NCBI RefSeq assembly: GCF_004364315.1
Contig: NZ_SOBR01000003.1
Location: 62,001-126,000 of the forward strand
DNA from: Chromohalobacter marismortui
Lineage (GTDB): Bacteria > Pseudomonadota > Gammaproteobacteria > Pseudomonadales > Halomonadaceae
Length of the DNA stretch: 64,000 nucleotides
Reading direction: 5' to 3'
The position numbers and the translations under genes are program-made. The notes under the pieces were generated by a model, which saw nothing but the letters and a program-made list of their open reading frames with translations, ran no database searches and was not told where the DNA came from. Below, in pieces: positions 34,818 through 43,090 of the stretch. Position 1 is the stretch's first letter. Each line of letters starts with the position of its first letter.

Positions 34818-34907
34818 GGAGGGATGGCAGAGCGGTTGAATGCACCGGTCTTGAAAACCGGCGAAGGTTTGCGCCTTCCCAGGGTTCGAATCCCTGTCCC
34901 TCCGCCA
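34818..34907 (+). tRNA. tRNA-Ser (anticodon UGA)
   Basis: A 90-base class II tRNA. The acceptor stem GGAGGGA (34818-34824) pairs with TCCCTCC (34897-34903), the discriminator is G and CCA is encoded (34905-34907). The anticodon arm is CCGGT-CTTGAAA-ACCGG with anticodon TGA at 34852-34854. The long variable arm (GCGAAGGTTTGCGCCTTCC region) is typical of serine tRNA, and the T arm contains GGTTCGAATCC. A terminator follows. There is no integrase or duplicated 3' end, so no sign that it is used as an attachment site. Confidence 0.97.
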
Positions 34908-34918
34908 CTACATCAAAG

Positions 34919-34960
34919 CGCCCTGAGATTTCAGTAACTTGCTGGTCTCGGGGCGTTTTC
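34919..34960 (+). terminator. Terminator after tRNA-Ser
   Basis: CGCCCTGAGA (34919-34928) pairs with TCTCGGGGCG (34946-34955) with one G-T wobble, followed by TTTT. It lies 12 bases after the tRNA. Confidence 0.8.
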
Positions 34961-35015
34961 GTTTCGGGGTGTTACCTCCCGCCGTCGTTACACCGCACTG
35001 TTACATTCGCTACAG

Positions 35016-35693
35016 CTACGATCCGACACCACTCATCAGCGTGCATGCTTCAATGAGCGTTAGCCTCCCGGTCGTGAAGGCGCCGGTATCGAGGTAGTAG
35101 ACGTTCCCCAGCCATATCGGTCGTTCAACGATGGTGTGCCCCACCACCACGGCATCGATGCCGCGAACCGGTGTCTCGTCGCCACGCCGGATGCGCGTTC
35201 TTCCCCAAAGCAAATCCTGCGACGTTGTTGCGAGATCATTCCAGTCCTTGGGCGGTTCGGCGTGAACGATCCCGAGACGCTTGCCCGCGACCGATATTTC
35301 GCGCGCATAGGGCATGCTCGGCAAGGCCTGCTGAAGCATCGTCTGCGCCTCGTCCAGCCCTGCTTCCAAGGCCCAGGTACCACCATTGATCATCCAGGCA
35401 TCGCGCGTCTTCAGGCTGCCCCTTTCTTCGCCCAGCAACGCGTCATGCGCCAGCATTTCGTGATTGCCACGCACGGCGAAGAACCAAGGCTCGAGAGCGA
35501 GAGACAAACACTGAAGACTATCGGCGCCACGATCGATCAGATCCCCGACACTGAACAGCCGGTCTCGTTGGTAATCGAAACCGACCGCCTCCAATTGGCC
35601 ATAAAGCAATGCCAGTTGGCCGTGTATATCGCCGACGATGAAATCACGACCATGCTCATTGGGGCCGTGCCGTTGCATCACGTCACCGCTCAT
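35016..35693 (-). CDS. PPP-family metallophosphatase (PrpA/lambda-phosphatase-like)
   Basis: About 225 residues from ATG 35693. The metal-binding motifs of PPP-type phosphatases are all present: GDIHG, then GDLIDRG, and GNHE, with later VHAEPP and VVGHT for the last metal ligands. It resembles bacteriophage lambda phosphatase and PrpA/PrpB, which remove phosphate from Ser/Thr/Tyr or from His. The start is uncertain: GTG at 35735 lies inside a hairpin, ATG 35693 or 35678 are more likely. It follows a small zinc-ribbon gene on the same strand. The substrate is unknown. Confidence 0.85.
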   Translation of the reverse strand: MSGDVMQRHGPNEHGRDFIVGDIHGQLALLYGQLEAVGFDYQRDRLFSVGDLIDRGADSLQCLSLALEPWFFAVRGNHEMLAHDALLGEERGSLKTRDAWMINGGTWALEAGLDEAQTMLQQALPSMPYAREISVAGKRLGIVHAEPPKDWNDLATTSQDLLWGRTRIRRGDETPVRGIDAVVVGHTIVERPIWLGNVYYLDTGAFTTGRLTLIEACTLMSGVGS

Positions 35694-35719
35694 TGCCACC
35701 AACTTTCCCACTAGCGAAA

Positions 35720-35733
35720 GCCCCGAACGGGGC
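35720..35733 (-). terminator. Short hairpin after the zinc-ribbon gene
   Basis: GCCCC (35720-35724) and GGGGC (35729-35733) with loop GAAC lie three bases after the zinc-ribbon stop codon on the minus strand, followed by TTT. It may be a weak terminator ahead of the phosphatase gene. Confidence 0.5.
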
Positions 35734-35735
35734 AC

Positions 35736-35987
35736 TTAAATATCGTGGATGATCGGCTTTGCATAACGACACGCACTGTCCCGCGATCTTCCACCTTCCA
35801 GCTCCAGCGCCTTCGCCAGAAGCTCATCGACGCTGGCACGTGGATTTGCACCGATCCTCTCGACGCTCTCGAAATCATATGACGCGCATGCCGGGCACCG
35901 GGTTTCCGACGGCCGCCTGGTTGCCTTGATGAACACTTCGACCTGACAAGCACGGCAGCGATAGAGCCGCCGATCGGACATGGTCAT
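35736..35987 (-). CDS. Small zinc-ribbon protein
   Basis: An 83-residue protein. Two cysteine pairs, CRAC near residue 11 and CPAC near residue 31, form a probable zinc ribbon. The rest is a short hydrophilic tail with a helix (SVDELLAKALELEGG). GGAG lies six bases before the ATG at 35987. I do not recognise a named family. It lies between the phosphatase and the antiporter gene on the same strand. A nucleic-acid or protein-binding role is possible but unsupported. Confidence 0.65.
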   Translation of the reverse strand: MTMSDRRLYRCRACQVEVFIKATRRPSETRCPACASYDFESVERIGANPRASVDELLAKALELEGGRSRDSACRYAKPIIHDI

Positions 35988-36066
35988 GACAAACTCCATG
36001 GGGCGAAACATTCCTCTCAGCATAGGACACGCCAATGTCTTGTGCATACTGAATCGAACACCGGGC

Positions 36067-37776
36067 TCAGTAATAAAGCCTCAGACCGACCCGAGTCACC
36101 CGATTGCCCTCCACCGCGCTGACGACCCAGTGAAAGCCATGCCAGTCGACATCGTCCCCCACCACGGGATGGCCGCCGACGCGTAGCGAGACGAACTCCC
36201 CCAAGGTCATGTGCTGCTCACCGGCGCTCAACGTCAGGCCATAGGCATCCGCCACATCGCTCATGACGGCGTCTCCGTCCAGCGTAAAGGTGCCGAAGAA
36301 AGCACGCTCGCGCTTGAGTGTGGCATCGCCGTTGAACAGACGATTGAGTGCCGGCAGATCCTCGCTACGCCCGATGACGCAAATGACATCCCCCAGCCTC
36401 AAGCGTGTACTGCCTTTGGCATGCAGCATGGTGTGCTTGCGAAACAAACCGGAGATCAGCGCGCCCGACGGGAAGCGCAGCAGCCGAATGGGGACGTCCT
36501 CGAGCGCTTCATTCTCGACCTTGTAGACGAACATTTCATAGTCGTTTTCCGGCAGGACGCCCAGTGGGCCGCGACGATTGGGCGTCGTACCGGCCGGCAC
36601 TTCGACGCGCATCCAACGCGCCACCCGCGCCAGGGAAGCCCCCTGCATCAGTAGCGACATCAGCACCACGAAGAAGGCGACGTTGAAATACAGCGTCGCG
36701 TTTTCGACCCCGGCAATGACCGGAAAGATGGCCAGCACGATAGGCACCGCGCCGCGCAGCCCCACCCAGGAGATGAACCCGAGCTCCCGCCAGCGGAAGC
36801 TGAAGAACGGCTTGAGCGAGATCAGAACGGCCAGCGGGCGGGCCACGAAAATCAGACCCAACGCCAAGACGGCCCCCGGTATCGCGTAATCGATCATTTC
36901 ACTGGGCGTCACCAGCAGCCCAAGCACCAGGAAAAGTCCAATCTGACTCAGCCATGCCAACCCATCGTGAACCGGCAGAATATGCGTGAGATGCCGCCCG
37001 GGCTGATTGCCGATCATCAGGCCCGCCAGATAAATCGCCAAGAAACCACTGCCACCGGCCGCCCCGGTCAAGCCGAAGATGAAAAAACCCGACGCCAACG
37101 CCAACAGCGAATAGAGTCCCGACGCCAGGTCGAGCCAGCGCAACAGTTTGGCCGCCAACCAGCCGCCTCCAAGCCCAAACAGCAAGCCCAGCCCGAACTG
37201 TGAGGCGAACATCATCAGGGTCTGTCCGACGCCGCTGGTACCACTCACCAGCATGTCAGCCAGCGTAATGGTCAAGAAGATCGCCATCGGGTCGTTGGTA
37301 CCTGACTCGATCTCCAGGGTCGCCCCCACCCGCTCGTTGAGCGTCACGCCCTGACCGCTGAGCATCGAAAAGACCGCTGCCGCATCTGTCGATCCGACGA
37401 TGGCGCCCACCAGCAGGCCTTCCACCAGGGAAAGATTGAAGATCCAAGTCGCCAACAGCCCCACCAGGCCACTGGTGATGAAGACGCCCAGCGTGGCCAG
37501 GGATAGTGCGGGTTTGAGCCCCACGCGGAATGTCTTGAGACGCGTGCGCAGGCCACCATCGAGCAGGATCATCGCCAGCGCCAGGTGCCCGATCAGGTAG
37601 GCGAGCGAATAGTCATCGAACTCGATGCCCAGCACGCCCTCCTCGCCGGCCATCATGCCCAACCCCAGGAACAACACCAGCAGCGGTACACCGATGCGCG
37701 ACGAGACACGACTCGCCACGATGCTCAGCGCAATGAGAAACCCCGAAAACAAAAAAAGGCTGTTGATGGTATCCAC
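36067..37776 (-). CDS. Potassium/proton antiporter, CvrA (NhaP2) type
   Basis: A 569-residue CPA1 antiporter. About twelve membrane segments fill residues 1-390, with the ion-binding stretch ESGTNDPMAIFLTI near residue 157 and GLRGAVPIVLAI near 338. A soluble C-terminal part contains a TrkA-C/RCK-like domain (ALISGLFRKHTMLHAKGSTR) and a CorC-type end (FGTFTLDGDAVMSDVADAYG). CvrA/NhaP2 exports K+ in exchange for H+ and matters when cells meet low osmolarity or high K+. In a salt-adapted organism this would help adjust cytoplasmic potassium. Confidence 0.9.
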   Translation of the reverse strand: MDTINSLFLFSGFLIALSIVASRVSSRIGVPLLVLFLGLGMMAGEEGVLGIEFDDYSLAYLIGHLALAMILLDGGLRTRLKTFRVGLKPALSLATLGVFITSGLVGLLATWIFNLSLVEGLLVGAIVGSTDAAAVFSMLSGQGVTLNERVGATLEIESGTNDPMAIFLTITLADMLVSGTSGVGQTLMMFASQFGLGLLFGLGGGWLAAKLLRWLDLASGLYSLLALASGFFIFGLTGAAGGSGFLAIYLAGLMIGNQPGRHLTHILPVHDGLAWLSQIGLFLVLGLLVTPSEMIDYAIPGAVLALGLIFVARPLAVLISLKPFFSFRWRELGFISWVGLRGAVPIVLAIFPVIAGVENATLYFNVAFFVVLMSLLMQGASLARVARWMRVEVPAGTTPNRRGPLGVLPENDYEMFVYKVENEALEDVPIRLLRFPSGALISGLFRKHTMLHAKGSTRLRLGDVICVIGRSEDLPALNRLFNGDATLKRERAFFGTFTLDGDAVMSDVADAYGLTLSAGEQHMTLGEFVSLRVGGHPVVGDDVDWHGFHWVVSAVEGNRVTRVGLRLYY

Positions 37777-37842
37777 GACTAACGACTATCTCCCTGAATT
37801 CAAGGACCTAGTATGCCATGTCCCGGTGCCTCTTGCTGTCAC

Positions 37843-38685
37843 CTACATCAACCAATGTGGATGCGATTGCAAGGCGGGCCAATCGACATCGCCCTGCAAT
37901 CGCATTCCCCAGATCAGGGCCCTCATCCCCTGGCGATACTCGCCAAGCGCGACATCCGGCGACTGTCGACGATAGCCGGCAAGGAAAGCATCCCGTTCGT
38001 CGGGCGCCGTGATCAGCAACTCGGCTATGCAGAGGTCGAACTCGAGCGGCGCCCACACCAGGGCCTCCCAGTCACTCCATACCCAACCGGTGGCACTATA
38101 GAGGAATTGATCGGCACGCAAATCGGGGAGGCACCACACCGCGCGCGTGGGAAGGGGAAAATCCGGCAGTACCTGCCAATCGGCACAGCCTGGGTGGTGT
38201 CTCAAAAAGTCGCGTGCGCGTCGCGGCCATTGTGATAGCGGCCAGACAGTTTCCAGTGGGTGCCCCCAGCCCGAGACCGTTTCGCGATGCAGGCAACCCA
38301 ACTGACTACCCAGCAGTTCCGCGAAAACCGCCCCCATGCGCGCCGTCGCCCCATCGCTCCAGGGCAGACTCCAGAGGGGCACCTGGTGCAATGCTCCCAG
38401 ATACGTGAGCGGTAATGGCGGCAACGGCAAATGCACCGGCAAGGCCCCCGCCAGGCGCGTCACTGCTTCGGGACAGCGCCAACGATCGAAACCGAAGAGC
38501 CGCTGCATCCCCTGCCAGAACGGGTCCTGAGCGGGATGTGTTCGTGCCAGCTTGAGTAATTGCGGCGCCTCGCCGCGTGTTCGCCATAGCCAGTTGGCAC
38601 TGTCCCCCCAGGCCAATGGCAACGGGGCCAGGGCATGACCGGTGAAGACCTCGACACGATGGGTCAGTGCTGGATCGGGGTACAT
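37843..38685 (-). CDS. ThiK-like phosphotransferase-fold protein, possible thiamine kinase relative
   Basis: A 280-residue protein that looks like a diverged aminoglycoside-phosphotransferase/thiamine-kinase fold. Residues 40-46 (APQLLKL) could be the ATP lysine strand with K45. The catalytic loop reads LPDLRADQFLYSATG (about 186-200): Asp188 is kept but the family's His and Asn are Leu and Gln. SDWEAL (204-209) matches the following metal-binding Asp of ThiK. It is divergent from the TPP riboswitch and transporter. A role in thiamine salvage is therefore plausible; because two motif residues differ, it may be inactive or use another substrate. This assignment is tentative. Confidence 0.5.
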   Translation of the reverse strand: MYPDPALTHRVEVFTGHALAPLPLAWGDSANWLWRTRGEAPQLLKLARTHPAQDPFWQGMQRLFGFDRWRCPEAVTRLAGALPVHLPLPPLPLTYLGALHQVPLWSLPWSDGATARMGAVFAELLGSQLGCLHRETVSGWGHPLETVWPLSQWPRRARDFLRHHPGCADWQVLPDFPLPTRAVWCLPDLRADQFLYSATGWVWSDWEALVWAPLEFDLCIAELLITAPDERDAFLAGYRRQSPDVALGEYRQGMRALIWGMRLQGDVDWPALQSHPHWLM

Positions 38686-38760
38686 GTATGCTCCTGGCGG
38701 CCCACGCGATAGCGAGGCGACGACGCCCCGCAGGTCTGGGCAGCCGCCGCCGCATCAGGA

Positions 38761-38766
38761 TACAAT
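38761..38766 (+). promoter_or_regulatory. -10 element before the TPP riboswitch
   Basis: TACAAT lies seven bases before the riboswitch. No convincing -35 element is visible upstream. Confidence 0.4.
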
Positions 38767-38772
38767 ACTCAC

Positions 38773-38867
38773 CTCTGGATAGGGGTGCCCATCATGGAAT
38801 GGGCTGAGAGCGCCACGCGCAACCCTGGAACCTGATCCGGTTAGAACCGGCGGAGGAAATACCAGAG
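38773..38867 (+). promoter_or_regulatory. TPP (THI element) riboswitch
   Basis: The conserved parts are all visible: P1 stem CTCTGG (38773-38778) with CCAGAG (38862-38867), GGGGTGCCC, then GGGCTGAGA (38811-38819), then CCCTGGAACCTGATCCGG with GGAGGAAATACCA. It binds thiamine pyrophosphate and turns down the transporter genes that follow. A 7-base inverted repeat (CGTGCCG 38868-38874, CGGCACG 38876-38882) directly after P1 is the likely expression platform. The first coding start lies at 38909 with its ribosome site at about 38900. Confidence 0.97.
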
Positions 38868-38908
38868 CGTGCCGTCGGCACGTCCTTCGCCCCATTCATG
38901 GAGCCTTG

Positions 38909-39670
38909 ATGACGTCCCTCGGTTTTTCGCTTTCCCAGGCGCGGCTCGCCTTTTCGGGGCAATGGCTGTTCGATGGTCTCACGGTCGACTTCGCCCCCGG
39001 TAGCTGGACGGGACTGCTCGGCCGCAGCGGCAGCGGCAAGAGTTCCTTGCTACGCATGATCGCAGGCCTCCCGATCCCTGACACCCATGATGTAACCCTC
39101 ACTACCAGCGATGAGCGTCCATTGTCCGGACGCTTGGCGTGGATGGCCCAGCAAGACCAGCTACTCCCCTGGCGCAAGGTCATCGACAACGTCCTGCTCG
39201 GTCCCGCGTTGCGCGATCGTCCCTCGGCGGCGCAATATCAACGCGCCCTGGACCTGCTCGGCGATGTCGGTCTCAGCGACAAAACCCAGCAGTGGCCCAA
39301 GACATTATCCGGCGGTGAGCGTCAACGCGTCGCGCTGGCACGCACACTCTTCGAGGATGCGCCGGTGATATTGATGGACGAGCCGTTTTCCGCCGTCGAC
39401 GCGATCACTCGCCTGGAGCTCCACGAACTGGCCGCGCGCCTGCTGGCCGGCCGTACCGTATTGTTGGTCACCCACGACCCGCTCGAGGCCCTGCGTCTCA
39501 GCGATCGTATCCTGATACTCAGCGGTCAGCCGGCGTCGCTGAGTGACGTCGACGTCCCCGATGGGCATCCCCCCCGCGCCCTCGACGCGCCCGATGTTCA
39601 GCGCATGCAATCGCACTTGGTAAGGCGTCTCCACACACCGCATGGCCCTATCGACGGGAGCGGCGCATGA
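38909..39670 (+). CDS. Thiamine-precursor ABC transporter, ATP-binding protein (ThiZ-like)
   Basis: A 253-residue ABC ATPase. Walker A is GRSGSGKSS (about residue 37), the signature LSGGERQR near 131, and Walker B ILMDEPFSAVD near 155. It is of the type that serves NMT1/THI5-like binding proteins. GGAG lies five bases before ATG 38909; a TTG one codon upstream is possible. It is the first gene after the TPP riboswitch and overlaps the permease gene by four bases. Confidence 0.88.
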   Translation: MTSLGFSLSQARLAFSGQWLFDGLTVDFAPGSWTGLLGRSGSGKSSLLRMIAGLPIPDTHDVTLTTSDERPLSGRLAWMAQQDQLLPWRKVIDNVLLGPALRDRPSAAQYQRALDLLGDVGLSDKTQQWPKTLSGGERQRVALARTLFEDAPVILMDEPFSAVDAITRLELHELAARLLAGRTVLLVTHDPLEALRLSDRILILSGQPASLSDVDVPDGHPPRALDAPDVQRMQSHLVRRLHTPHGPIDGSGA

Positions 39671-40431
39671 GCATGCTCAAGCGTTTCTGGCCCGCCCTGT
39701 TGGGGATCATCACCCTACTTGGCCTCTGGCAGATCCTGGTCGTCGTCAGCGGCGTGCCCGACTACATTCTTCCCGCACCGCTGACCGTCGCGCAAGCGTT
39801 CGCGGCGCACCAGCCACTGTTGTGGCATCATGCCGGTATCACGGTGATCGAGATCGTCGCAGGGCTGCTCATCGGCTTCATCAGCGGGCTCGGCACGGCC
39901 CTGGCGTTGGCACGTTTTCATGGCTTGCGGCGCACCTTGCTTCCCATTCTGTTGATCAGCCAAGCCGTGCCCTTGTTCGCTCTCGCCCCTATCCTGATGC
40001 TATGGCTGGGGTACGGCATGACCGCCAAGATCGTCATGGCGACCCTGATCATCTATTTTCCGGTCGCCTCGACATGTTACGACGGCCTGCGCCAGACACC
40101 ACAGGGATGGCTGGATCTTGCCCAGACACTGGGGGCCGACCGTCGGCGGCGGCTGCTGCGCATCCAATTGCCCGCCGCCTTGCCGGCACTGGCGTCCGGC
40201 ATGCGCATGGCCGCTAGTGCCGCGCCCATCGGGGCGGTGATCGGCGAATGGGTCGGCTCCAGCCAAGGCCTGGGGTACTTGATGCTCAATGCCAACGCGC
40301 GCATGCAAGTCGACCTGATGTTTGCCGCCCTGCTGATTCTCGTCACCTTCGGGGTCGCGCTCTACTTCACCACCGATGCCTTGATGCGACGCCTCATGCC
40401 TTGGCACGACGACCGCATCAGCACCCGCTGA
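39667..40431 (+). CDS. Thiamine-precursor ABC transporter, permease (ThiX-like)
   Basis: A 254-residue permease with six membrane segments and the EAA-type loop LDLAQTLGADRRRRLLRIQL (about residues 150-169), which contacts the ATPase. It belongs to the SsuC/TauC group of permeases. The gene order with a riboswitch, an ATPase and an NMT1-like binding protein points to uptake of a thiamine pyrimidine precursor. Its start overlaps the ATPase gene stop. Confidence 0.88.
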   Translation: MSMLKRFWPALLGIITLLGLWQILVVVSGVPDYILPAPLTVAQAFAAHQPLLWHHAGITVIEIVAGLLIGFISGLGTALALARFHGLRRTLLPILLISQAVPLFALAPILMLWLGYGMTAKIVMATLIIYFPVASTCYDGLRQTPQGWLDLAQTLGADRRRRLLRIQLPAALPALASGMRMAASAAPIGAVIGEWVGSSQGLGYLMLNANARMQVDLMFAALLILVTFGVALYFTTDALMRRLMPWHDDRISTR

Positions 40432-40550
40432 CGACGCTCATTCGAGGCAGCTCCCGCCATCGCGGAGAGATGTCCTAACCACCGTCTTTTACGGCGGTCA
40501 CGATAACACCCGCCACGCACGCATGGCGGAGATCCGCAGGAGGACAACAC

Positions 40551-41537
40551 ATGACACGTTTGACGCGACGCCTGATGAGAGCTTGTCTGGCACTGATATT
40601 GATCATACCCGGCTTGGCTTGGGCCGCCGAGGGCGACAGCGCCTCGGAGACAACCTCGCTGAAGGTCATGCTCGACTGGTACACCAATCCGTCGCACGCC
40701 CCCCTGGTCATCGCCCAGCAACGCGGCATCTTCGAGCGCTACGGGCTCGATGTAGAGCTGATCTCACCCGCCGACCCCAGCGTCCCACCCAAGCTGGTCG
40801 CTGCCGGCAAGGTTGACCTGGCACTCAGCTACCAACCCCAGCTGCATCTCCAGGTAGATCAAGGTCTCCCGCTGGTGCGCGTGGGCACGCTGATCGCGAC
40901 ACCGCTCAATGTCACGCTGGTACGTGCCGACAGCGATATCGAGAGCATGAAAGATCTGGCCGGCAAGAGCATCGGCTACTCAGTGGGCGGGGTCGAGAAA
41001 GTACTGCTCAATACCATGCTCGAGCACAACGGCGTCGACCCTGCAAGCGTCGAGATGGTCAATGTCAATTTCGCGCTGACACCGGCATTGATCAGCGGCA
41101 AGGTCGATGCCATCACCGGCGCGTTTCGCAACTTCGAACTCGCGCAAATGGCCCAGGAAGGCGTCAAGGGACGCGCCTTCTATATCGAGGAAGAAGGCGT
41201 CCCCACCTACGATGAACTGATCTTCATCGCCAATCGCGACACGCTCGACACGCACCGCGATGCCTATGCCCGTTTCATGGCCGCCATCGAAGATGCCACG
41301 GCCTGGATCATCAATCATCCCGACGAGGGCTGGAAAGCCTTCACGGCCTACGACCCGGCATTGGACACCCCGGTCAACAAGAAAGCCTGGTACAACTCCA
41401 TTCCACGCTTTGCCCTGCGACCCGCCGCCCTCGATGTGCGTCGCTACAAAGCGTTCGAGGCATTTCTCCTCGAGCGCGGCCAGATCAAGGCCAAGAGCCC
41501 GGTGTCACGCCTCGCCGTCGACGTGAATCGTCTTTAA
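40551..41537 (+). CDS. Thiamine-precursor ABC transporter, substrate-binding protein (ThiY/NMT1-like)
   Basis: A 328-residue periplasmic binding protein. The signal peptide ends near residue 25 (GLAWAAEGD). The mature part opens with VMLDWYTNPSHAPLVIAQQR, the hallmark of NMT1/THI5-like proteins that bind pyrimidine precursors such as formylaminopyrimidine (ThiY) or HMP. Later segments are DLALSYQPQL and GYSVGGVEKVLLN. AGGAGG precedes the ATG by seven bases. It follows the permease gene by 119 bases. Which pyrimidine is bound is not decided. Confidence 0.88.
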   Translation: MTRLTRRLMRACLALILIIPGLAWAAEGDSASETTSLKVMLDWYTNPSHAPLVIAQQRGIFERYGLDVELISPADPSVPPKLVAAGKVDLALSYQPQLHLQVDQGLPLVRVGTLIATPLNVTLVRADSDIESMKDLAGKSIGYSVGGVEKVLLNTMLEHNGVDPASVEMVNVNFALTPALISGKVDAITGAFRNFELAQMAQEGVKGRAFYIEEEGVPTYDELIFIANRDTLDTHRDAYARFMAAIEDATAWIINHPDEGWKAFTAYDPALDTPVNKKAWYNSIPRFALRPAALDVRRYKAFEAFLLERGQIKAKSPVSRLAVDVNRL

Positions 41538-41550
41538 AGCACACCTTCGC

Positions 41551-41589
41551 CAACGACCTGGAGAGCTATTCGGATCCGCCAGGTCGTTG
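41551..41589. terminator. Perfect 11-base inverted repeat between convergent genes
   Basis: CAACGACCTGG (41551-41561) pairs exactly with CCAGGTCGTTG (41579-41589) around a 17-base loop. It lies between the ThiY-like gene and the convergent hydrolase gene. It probably terminates both, although the T tracts are poor. Confidence 0.6.
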
Positions 41590-41593
41590 CCTC

Positions 41594-42364
41594 TCATTCG
41601 GCAGCCAGGAAGTTCGCCACAGCAGTTTGAAACGCCTCAGGCTGCTCGGCGTGCAACCAATGTCCGGCACCGGCCACGGTCTCGAGCCGGGCTCCCGGCA
41701 ATACCGACTCGATAGCGGGCAAGGCATCATCGCCGACGTAATCGGAGCGTTCGCCACGCAGCACCAGCGTCGGCCCCGTGTAGGTCCCGTCACCGTCCGG
41801 TACCGCGACGATACGCAGGTAGTCGTTCTCTATCTCGTCGAGCCCGACGCGCCACACCAGCGTCGCGTCCTCGCCGCGCACCAGATTGGTCGCCAGAAAC
41901 TGTCGCGTCGCCGGGGTTTCGACGAAATCCGCCATGATCCGATCGGCTGCCTTGCGGTCCGCAGGCGGTTGCCGCTCGACCGCGCGCATGGCCTTGAAGA
42001 TCGCTTCGTGCCCGTGCTCATAAGCAATCGGCGCGATATCGGCCACGATCAAACGCGCGACACGCGTGGGTGCCTGACGCGCCAAGGTGATGGCGACCTT
42101 ACCCCCCATCGAGTGCCCCAGCAGATCGCAATCATCGATCGCCAGGCGATCCAGCAAGGCCTCGACATCCGCCGCCTGATCGGCATAGCGCATGCCGGCC
42201 ACATGGGGAGACTTTCCGTGGTTGCGCAGGTCGACGGCGATCACGCGGCGACTTTCCTGCCAGCGCTTGATATGCGAGCGCCAGTTGTCGGCGCTGCCGA
42301 ACAAGCCGTGCAGCACCACCAGCGGACGCCCTGCGCCGCCGGTATCAACATGATGTAATTCCAC
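41594..42364 (-). CDS. Alpha/beta hydrolase, YbfF-type esterase
   Basis: A 256-residue alpha/beta hydrolase. The oxyanion region LHGLFGSADNWR is at about residues 18-29, the nucleophile elbow GHSMGG at about 83-88, and the catalytic His in GAGHWLH near the end. This pattern fits YbfF, an esterase acting on short acyl-CoA or esters. It is a single gene. It converges on the ThiY-like gene and lies after yhhQ on the same strand with a 51-base gap. The natural substrate is unknown. Confidence 0.85.
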   Translation of the reverse strand: MELHHVDTGGAGRPLVVLHGLFGSADNWRSHIKRWQESRRVIAVDLRNHGKSPHVAGMRYADQAADVEALLDRLAIDDCDLLGHSMGGKVAITLARQAPTRVARLIVADIAPIAYEHGHEAIFKAMRAVERQPPADRKAADRIMADFVETPATRQFLATNLVRGEDATLVWRVGLDEIENDYLRIVAVPDGDGTYTGPTLVLRGERSDYVGDDALPAIESVLPGARLETVAGAGHWLHAEQPEAFQTAVANFLAAE

Positions 42365-42415
42365 AATTTGCCTCGTCAGCCATTCACGTCATGTCGTCAT
42401 GATATCAGAGGCGTT

Positions 42416-43090
42416 TCAGGCATTGCGCGCCGACACCCGCTCGGAGGCATCGGCGACATGCGCCAGGCGGCGCGTCAACGCCCCCAGAAGCACACCATAC
42501 AACGGCAGGAAGAAGGCCAGGCTGACGCTCAGCTTGATGGCATAATCCACCCAGGCGATTTCGACCCAATGCGCGCTCATGAACGCATTGGGGCCCTTCC
42601 AGAAGGCGATGGCGAAAAAGGCGAAGGTATCGGCCAGGTTGCCCAATAGCGTCGAAAACGCCGGCGCCACCCACCAGGCGCGCAGTCGCCGCATTCGATC
42701 GAAGACGTGAATGTCCAGCAACTGCCCCAGCACGTAGGCCATGAAACTCGCCAGCGCGATACGCCCCACGAAGAGGTTCCAATCACCCAGCGCTGCCACT
42801 CCCTGGAAGGCACCGTCCTGAAACAGCACCGAGACCGCGTAGGACATCAGCAGGGCTGGTATCATGACCCGGGTGATGGTCGTGCGTGCCCGGCGTTTCC
42901 CGAACAGCCGTACGGTCAGATCCGTGGCAAGAAAGATGAACGGAAAGCTGAACGCTCCCCAGGTTGTGTGTACGCCGAATATCGAAAACGGCAGTTGCAC
43001 CAAGTAATTGCTGGCCGCGATGACGATGATGTGGAAACTCACGAGCCACGCCATCAAGTGGCGCGCCTGACGAGCGTCGAGGTCAAACAT
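42416..43090 (-). CDS. Queuosine precursor transporter YhhQ
   Basis: A 224-residue membrane protein of the YhhQ/VUT family, which imports 7-cyano-7-deazaguanine for queuosine in tRNA. It contains SNYLVQLPFSIFGVHTTWGA (about residues 27-46), FIFLATDLTVRLFGKR, and the segment STLLGNLADTFAFFAIAFW (about 150). The ATG at 43090 has AAGGTG about six bases upstream; the longer in-frame upstream sequence is not conserved-looking. I find no recognisable preQ1 riboswitch in the 5' region. Confidence 0.88.
   Translation of the reverse strand: MFDLDARQARHLMAWLVSFHIIVIAASNYLVQLPFSIFGVHTTWGAFSFPFIFLATDLTVRLFGKRRARTTITRVMIPALLMSYAVSVLFQDGAFQGVAALGDWNLFVGRIALASFMAYVLGQLLDIHVFDRMRRLRAWWVAPAFSTLLGNLADTFAFFAIAFWKGPNAFMSAHWVEIAWVDYAIKLSVSLAFFLPLYGVLLGALTRRLAHVADASERVSARNA

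Noticed and set aside
34818-34907. tRNA-Ser as an integration site
   Set aside because: No integrase gene, no direct repeat of the tRNA 3' end and no change in gene character downstream.
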